Below are positions 4,834-8,364 of a stretch of DNA of 8,364 bases, one piece after another. The translations under genes and the position numbers were made by a program. The stretch spans positions 1 through 8,364 of the forward strand of contig UQLC01000036.1 in the NCBI GenBank assembly GCA_900541795.1, read 5' to 3'. Position 1 is the first letter of the stretch. Each line of letters begins with the position of its first letter. The DNA is from an uncultured Collinsella sp. Lineage in GTDB: Bacteria; Actinomycetota; Coriobacteriia; Coriobacteriales; Coriobacteriaceae. The notes beneath the pieces were generated by a model. The model was not told the origin of the DNA. It did not search any database and saw nothing but the letters and a program-made list of their open reading frames with translations.

Positions 4834-7569
4834 ATGCAGCGCGACGCATCGGACACTCGCGTCAATCCAGACCTCATCCTCAAGGCAATTGAGAAAGACG
4901 AGGTCGCCGATGACACTCGAACCAGCCGGGGACACCTCAAAATTTTCTTTGGCTACGCTGCTGGTACAGGCAAAACCTATGCAATGCTTCAAGCCGCCCA
5001 CGCCGCCAAGCGGCGAGGTGTCGACGTCGTCGCGGGATACATCGAGCCGCACGAACGTCCGGCAACTGCCCATCTTGCACAAGGGCTTGAGAACGTGCCC
5101 TGTAAACTCATCGAGCACAACGGCATTGCGCTCAGCGAGTTCGATCTAGATGCGGCTATCGAGCGCGCCCCTCAGCTCATCCTTGTCGACGAGCTCGCCC
5201 ATACGAATGCGCCGGGGTCTCGCCACGACAAACGCTATCAAGACGTCGAGGAACTTCTACATGCGGGCATCGACGTCTATACGACCGTGAACGTTCAGCA
5301 TATCGAGAGCCTAAACGACATGGTTGCATCCATCACCGGCGTTGTCGTGAGCGAACGAATCCCCGACCGTATCTTCGATGATGCCGACCAGGTCGAGCTC
5401 GTCGACATAGAGCCCGAAGACCTACTTGAGCGCCTTCGCGCCGGCCTCGTCTACCGTCCCGCACAAGCCGACCGAGCGCAACAGCATTTTTTTACCGTCG
5501 AGAACCTCACCGCACTCCGAGAAATCGCGCTGCGCCGCTGCGCCGATCGCACCGGTCACCTCACAGACGCCGCACGCGTGCTGGGAAACCGTGACTACTA
5601 CACCAGGGAGCGTATCTTAGTCTGTGTCTCCCCGGCGCCGACCAATCCCCGCATCATCCGTGCCGCCGCACGCATGGCGAAAGCGTTTCGCAGCGAACTC
5701 GTCGCCCTGTTCGTAGAGAGCCCGCGCACGCAAGCCATGAGCGATGATGAGCGCGCCAAGCTTGCAGCCAATATCGCCCTAGCCGAGCAGCTCGGAGCAC
5801 ATATGGAAACCGTCTATGGCGACGACATCGCGTTTCAGATCTCCGAGTTCGCGCGCCTGTCGGGTATTTCGAAGATCGTCATGGGGCGCACGGGCGAGCG
5901 CAGCAGCGTCCGTCAGGCCCTCTTCGGCCGCAAATCTCTCGTAGAACAGCTCATAACATTCGCCCCGAACCTCGACATTTACATCATTCCAGAACAGTCG
6001 ACTCCGCCCTCCCGACCCAAAGGACGCCGCCATGCGCTCGCCCTGCAGCCGCCCAGCAGCCGAAACGTGCTTCGCACGCTGGCCCTCTCTCTTGCCGCCA
6101 CGGCGATCGGCACGGCTTTCCGCCATCTGGGATTTGCCGACTCCAGCATCATATCCCTCTATATCTTCACGGCCCTGCTGACCGCCGTCACCACGACGGG
6201 GCGTATCTGCACGATCGTATCGAGCGTGCTCTCTGTAGTGCTTTACAACTTCTGCTTTGTCACGCCTCTGTTTTCGCTCGCCAGCTACGACCGAAGCTAT
6301 CTGGTCACGTTCGGCATCATGTTCGCCACCGCTATGGTCGCCGGCGAGTTAACTGCGCGCATCGCCGACAACGCCCGTACATCCGCCGAGAACGCATTCA
6401 AAACGCGCGTACTCCTCGAAACGAACCAGCTCTTGCAGCAAGCCCATAGCGCGGAGGAGTGCGCCCGCGTCGCCATGAACCAACTCGTCAAACTGCTAAA
6501 ACTCGACGTGGTCTTCTACCCCGCCGAACACGGCACGCTCGGCAAGGCGCTCTATGAGTCCGCTGGCACCGAAAACCGATCCGCGTCGCTGCTCACCGAC
6601 TACGAGCGCGCCGTTGCAACCTGGACCTACACCAACAACAAGCGCGCGGGCGCAAGCACGCGGACCCTGCCTGAGGCGCGCTGTCTCTACCTCGCGGTTC
6701 GCACCGGCGACAAGGTATTCGGTGTCATCGGCATCGCCCTGGAGGGGCGCGAGATCGAAGCCTTCGAGCATTCGATCGTCCTATCTATCGTAGGTGAATG
6801 CGCCTTGGCGCTCGAAAGCGACCGGGCGGCGCAAGAGCGCGAAGAGGCTGCGGTCTTGGCGAAAAACGAGCAGCTGCGCGCCAACCTTTTACGCTCCATC
6901 GGCCACGATTTGAGGACACCCCTCACGGCTATATCCGGATCTGCGGCAATCCTTCGGAAGAGCGACGAGAAGCTCAGCCTCGAACAACGCTGCGATCTTG
7001 CCGATGCCATCTACGACGACTCCCTCTGGCTTATCGATACCGTGGAGAACCTCCTCGCCATCACACGCGTCGAGGACGGCACCATTCGCCTCAACTTAAC
7101 ATCCGAGCTCATCGACGAGGTCATCGAGGCCGCCCTCAGCCATGTCGCCCAAGCATCGCATGGACGTGCCGTCACCATCGAGCACACTGACGACATCCTG
7201 CTGGTACGCATCGACGTCCATCTCATCATGCAGGTGCTTACGAATCTCATCATGAACGCCTTCAAATACACGCCCGAGGACTCGTCTGTCACCATCAGCG
7301 CACGTCGCGAGGGCGCGTTCGTCGTGGTGGACGTCGCAGACGATGGGCCGGGTGTGGCAGACTGCGACAAGCCTCATATCTTTGAGCGCTTCTTCACCTC
7401 AAGCAATACGCGGCCCGTGGATTCGCGTCGAAGCATCGGCCTTGGCCTGTCGCTCTGCCGCTCCATCGTGGAGGCGCATGGCGGCGTCATCGAAGTTCGC
7501 GACAACCACCCCCATGGGGCCGTCTTCCGTTTTACCCTGCCCGCCGAGGAGATTGAGATTCATGAATAA
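4834..7569 (+). CDS. kdpD: KdpD, potassium-responsive sensor histidine kinase
   Basis: Complete 911-residue membrane sensor kinase that phosphorylates KdpE when K+ or turgor is low and removes the phosphate otherwise. Domains in order: N-terminal KdpD domain (about 34-245) with Walker A GYAAGTGKT (40-48), Walker B LILVDELAHTN (115-125) and the family blocks APGSRH and TTVNVQHIESLND; a universal-stress-like domain (about 258-386, GRTG at 351-354); four closely spaced membrane spans (about 411-429, 437-454, 459-480, 488-505) with tiny external loops; a GAF-like region (about 525-660); a helical linker; the dimerisation box GHDLRTPL with phospho-His691; and the catalytic domain with N box (N808), DDGPG (836-840), IFERFF (849-854) and GLGLSL (869-874). 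Length is close to E. coli KdpD (894). The S. aureus c-di-AMP motif SxS-X20-FTAxY is not visible. Leucine codons near its start favour CTC, unlike kdpB. It overlaps kdpE. Confidence 0.97.
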   Translation: MQRDASDTRVNPDLILKAIEKDEVADDTRTSRGHLKIFFGYAAGTGKTYAMLQAAHAAKRRGVDVVAGYIEPHERPATAHLAQGLENVPCKLIEHNGIALSEFDLDAAIERAPQLILVDELAHTNAPGSRHDKRYQDVEELLHAGIDVYTTVNVQHIESLNDMVASITGVVVSERIPDRIFDDADQVELVDIEPEDLLERLRAGLVYRPAQADRAQQHFFTVENLTALREIALRRCADRTGHLTDAARVLGNRDYYTRERILVCVSPAPTNPRIIRAAARMAKAFRSELVALFVESPRTQAMSDDERAKLAANIALAEQLGAHMETVYGDDIAFQISEFARLSGISKIVMGRTGERSSVRQALFGRKSLVEQLITFAPNLDIYIIPEQSTPPSRPKGRRHALALQPPSSRNVLRTLALSLAATAIGTAFRHLGFADSSIISLYIFTALLTAVTTTGRICTIVSSVLSVVLYNFCFVTPLFSLASYDRSYLVTFGIMFATAMVAGELTARIADNARTSAENAFKTRVLLETNQLLQQAHSAEECARVAMNQLVKLLKLDVVFYPAEHGTLGKALYESAGTENRSASLLTDYERAVATWTYTNNKRAGASTRTLPEARCLYLAVRTGDKVFGVIGIALEGREIEAFEHSIVLSIVGECALALESDRAAQEREEAAVLAKNEQLRANLLRSIGHDLRTPLTAISGSAAILRKSDEKLSLEQRCDLADAIYDDSLWLIDTVENLLAITRVEDGTIRLNLTSELIDEVIEAALSHVAQASHGRAVTIEHTDDILLVRIDVHLIMQVLTNLIMNAFKYTPEDSSVTISARREGAFVVVDVADDGPGVADCDKPHIFERFFTSSNTRPVDSRRSIGLGLSLCRSIVEAHGGVIEVRDNHPHGAVFRFTLPAEEIEIHE

Positions 7570-8266
7570 TGCCGCTAAGCCACGCATCCTCCTGGTCGAA
7601 GATGACCCGACCGTTCAAAACCTCGTTTCGACCGCGCTTGACCTCCACGGCTATGTCGTGAGCAAGGTTTGCAACGGCCAAGCCGCCATCATGGATGCGG
7701 TGTCGCACGGCCCCAGCCTCATCATGCTCGACCTCGGCCTTCCCGACATTGACGGTATCGAGGTCATCACGAAGATCCGAAGCTGGTCGGCAGTCCCCAT
7801 TATCGTCATTTCGGCGCGCACCGAAGATTCCGACAAGATTGCAGCACTTGACGCAGGGGCAGACGACTACCTCACCAAGCCCTTTTCTGTGGATGAGTTG
7901 CTCGCGCGCGTCCGTGCGAATTTGAGGCGCTCCTCGATGGCGTCGAGCGAGTCGACAGAAGCGAGCACGTTCGACAACGGTCCGCTGCATATCGACTACG
8001 CCGCGGGATACGCGACGAAAGACGGACGCGAGCTCTCGCTCACCCCAACCGAGTACAAATTGCTCGTCCTTCTGGCGAAAAACGTCGACAAGGTGCTCAC
8101 CCACACCTTCATCACCCGCGAGATATGGGGCACGAGCTGGGACAGCGATCTGGCGAGCCTGCGCGTGTTCATGCGCACCCTGCGTAAGAAGATCGAGGCA
8201 GACCCCTCTCACCCCAAAATGATTCAGACGCACATGGGTGTCGGGTACCGCATGCAGCGTCTCTAG
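7562..8266 (+). CDS. kdpE: KdpE, OmpR/PhoB-family response regulator of the kdp operon
   Basis: Complete 234-residue two-component regulator, expected to activate kdpFABC when phosphorylated by KdpD. The receiver domain (about 7-122) shows the acidic pocket Glu13/Asp14/Asp15, phospho-acceptor Asp57 in MLDLGLPD, Ser84 in the VISAR switch, GADDYLTKPF (99-108) and the conserved Lys106. A linker rich in Ser, Glu and Thr (about 124-138) leads to a winged-helix DNA-binding domain (about 140-232) with LTPTEYKLL (160-168), the recognition-helix region LASLRVFMRTLRKKI (197-211) and the wing MGVGYRM (225-231). The start is the ATG at 7562, inside the last codons of kdpD (8-base overlap including the stop), with GAGGAG ten bases upstream. 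This fixes a two-gene kdpDE unit with coupled translation. Longer upstream frame extensions lie wholly inside kdpD and are not used. Confidence 0.97.
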   Translation: MNNAAKPRILLVEDDPTVQNLVSTALDLHGYVVSKVCNGQAAIMDAVSHGPSLIMLDLGLPDIDGIEVITKIRSWSAVPIIVISARTEDSDKIAALDAGADDYLTKPFSVDELLARVRANLRRSSMASSESTEASTFDNGPLHIDYAAGYATKDGRELSLTPTEYKLLVLLAKNVDKVLTHTFITREIWGTSWDSDLASLRVFMRTLRKKIEADPSHPKMIQTHMGVGYRMQRL

Positions 8267-8358
8267 CCCACCCCACAAAAAGTTGCGGTGGAATACGGAG
8301 TAGATAAGGCCTTTGACAGCCAAAACAGTCCGTATTTCACCGCAACTGATGGGCGGGA
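8267..8358. repeat. Long palindromic element after kdpE, possible bidirectional structure or leftward terminator
   Basis: AGTTGCGGTGGAATACGGA (8281-8299) and TCCGTATTTCACCGCAACT (8329-8347) form a 19-bp stem, all Watson-Crick except one G-U, around a 29-base loop. Outside it, CCCACCCC (8267-8274) can pair with GGGCGGGA (8351-8358), allowing mismatches, across a small internal loop. On the minus strand the stem is followed by TTTTT (8281-8277), so it looks like an intrinsic terminator for a gene coming from the right. On the plus strand there is no T-run, so rightward termination of kdpDE is less certain. Stem and loop are longer than a usual terminator, which fits an intergenic repeat family as well. 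No other copy is in this window. Confidence 0.65.
8277..8347 (-). terminator. Candidate Rho-independent terminator for leftward transcription
   Basis: Read on the minus strand, the 19-bp stem is followed directly by five T residues (8281-8277) and then GTGGGG. A convergent gene beyond the right edge would end here, 11 bases before the kdpE stop. The 29-base loop is large for a terminator, so this is a moderate call that depends on a gene not seen in the window. Confidence 0.45.
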
Positions 8359-8364
8359 TGGAGT

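Noticed and set aside
7532..8323. 263-codon minus-strand open frame opposite kdpE
   Set aside because: Shadow of KdpE, whose receiver and winged-helix motifs are unmistakable; it also runs through the palindrome.
8264..8341. Short minus-strand frame of about 25 codons starting GTG inside the palindrome
   Set aside because: No ribosome site, and it consists almost wholly of the hairpin arms and loop; best explained by the palindrome itself.
1..8364. CRISPR arrays, insertion sequences, tRNA or rRNA genes, defence or phage genes
   Set aside because: I saw no spaced repeat series, transposase motifs, RNA-gene sequence or genes outside the kdp set.

Overview
This window is a complete, intact high-affinity potassium uptake locus of the Kdp type. 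It comes from a GC-rich bacterium. The GC content, GC-biased third positions and divergent kdp layout suggest a high-GC Gram-positive (Actinomycetota); my guess is a gut Coriobacteriia of the Collinsella type. No rRNA or other phylogenetic marker is present, so that is inference.

Layout. The minus strand, read from right to left, carries kdpF (4589-4503), kdpA (4499-2676), kdpB (2659-605) and kdpC (592-2). They are closely packed, with 3, 16 and 12 bases between them, and form one operon kdpFABC. The plus strand carries kdpD (4834-7569) and kdpE (7562-8266), which overlap by 8 bases. The two transcription units are divergent and share a 244-base control region (4590-4833). That region contains an 11-bp-period direct repeat (candidate KdpE operator), a TTTAAT -10 candidate facing kdpF, a TATACT -10 candidate facing kdpD, and small inverted repeats. 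Downstream of kdpE lies a strong palindromic element of about 90 bp (8267-8358).

How the parts work together. KdpA is the K+-binding channel-like subunit, KdpB the P-type ATPase subunit, KdpC the single-span accessory subunit and KdpF a tiny stabilising membrane peptide. KdpD is a membrane sensor histidine kinase that phosphorylates KdpE, an OmpR/PhoB-type regulator expected to activate kdpFABC when K+ is scarce. All recognised catalytic and ion-selectivity motifs are present, and I see no frameshift or truncation.

I do not see a previously undescribed system. The coding content is a textbook Kdp locus. The least explained pieces are the palindrome after kdpE, the divergent control region, and an enlarged extracellular loop in KdpA that shares an 18-base exact match with kdpC.
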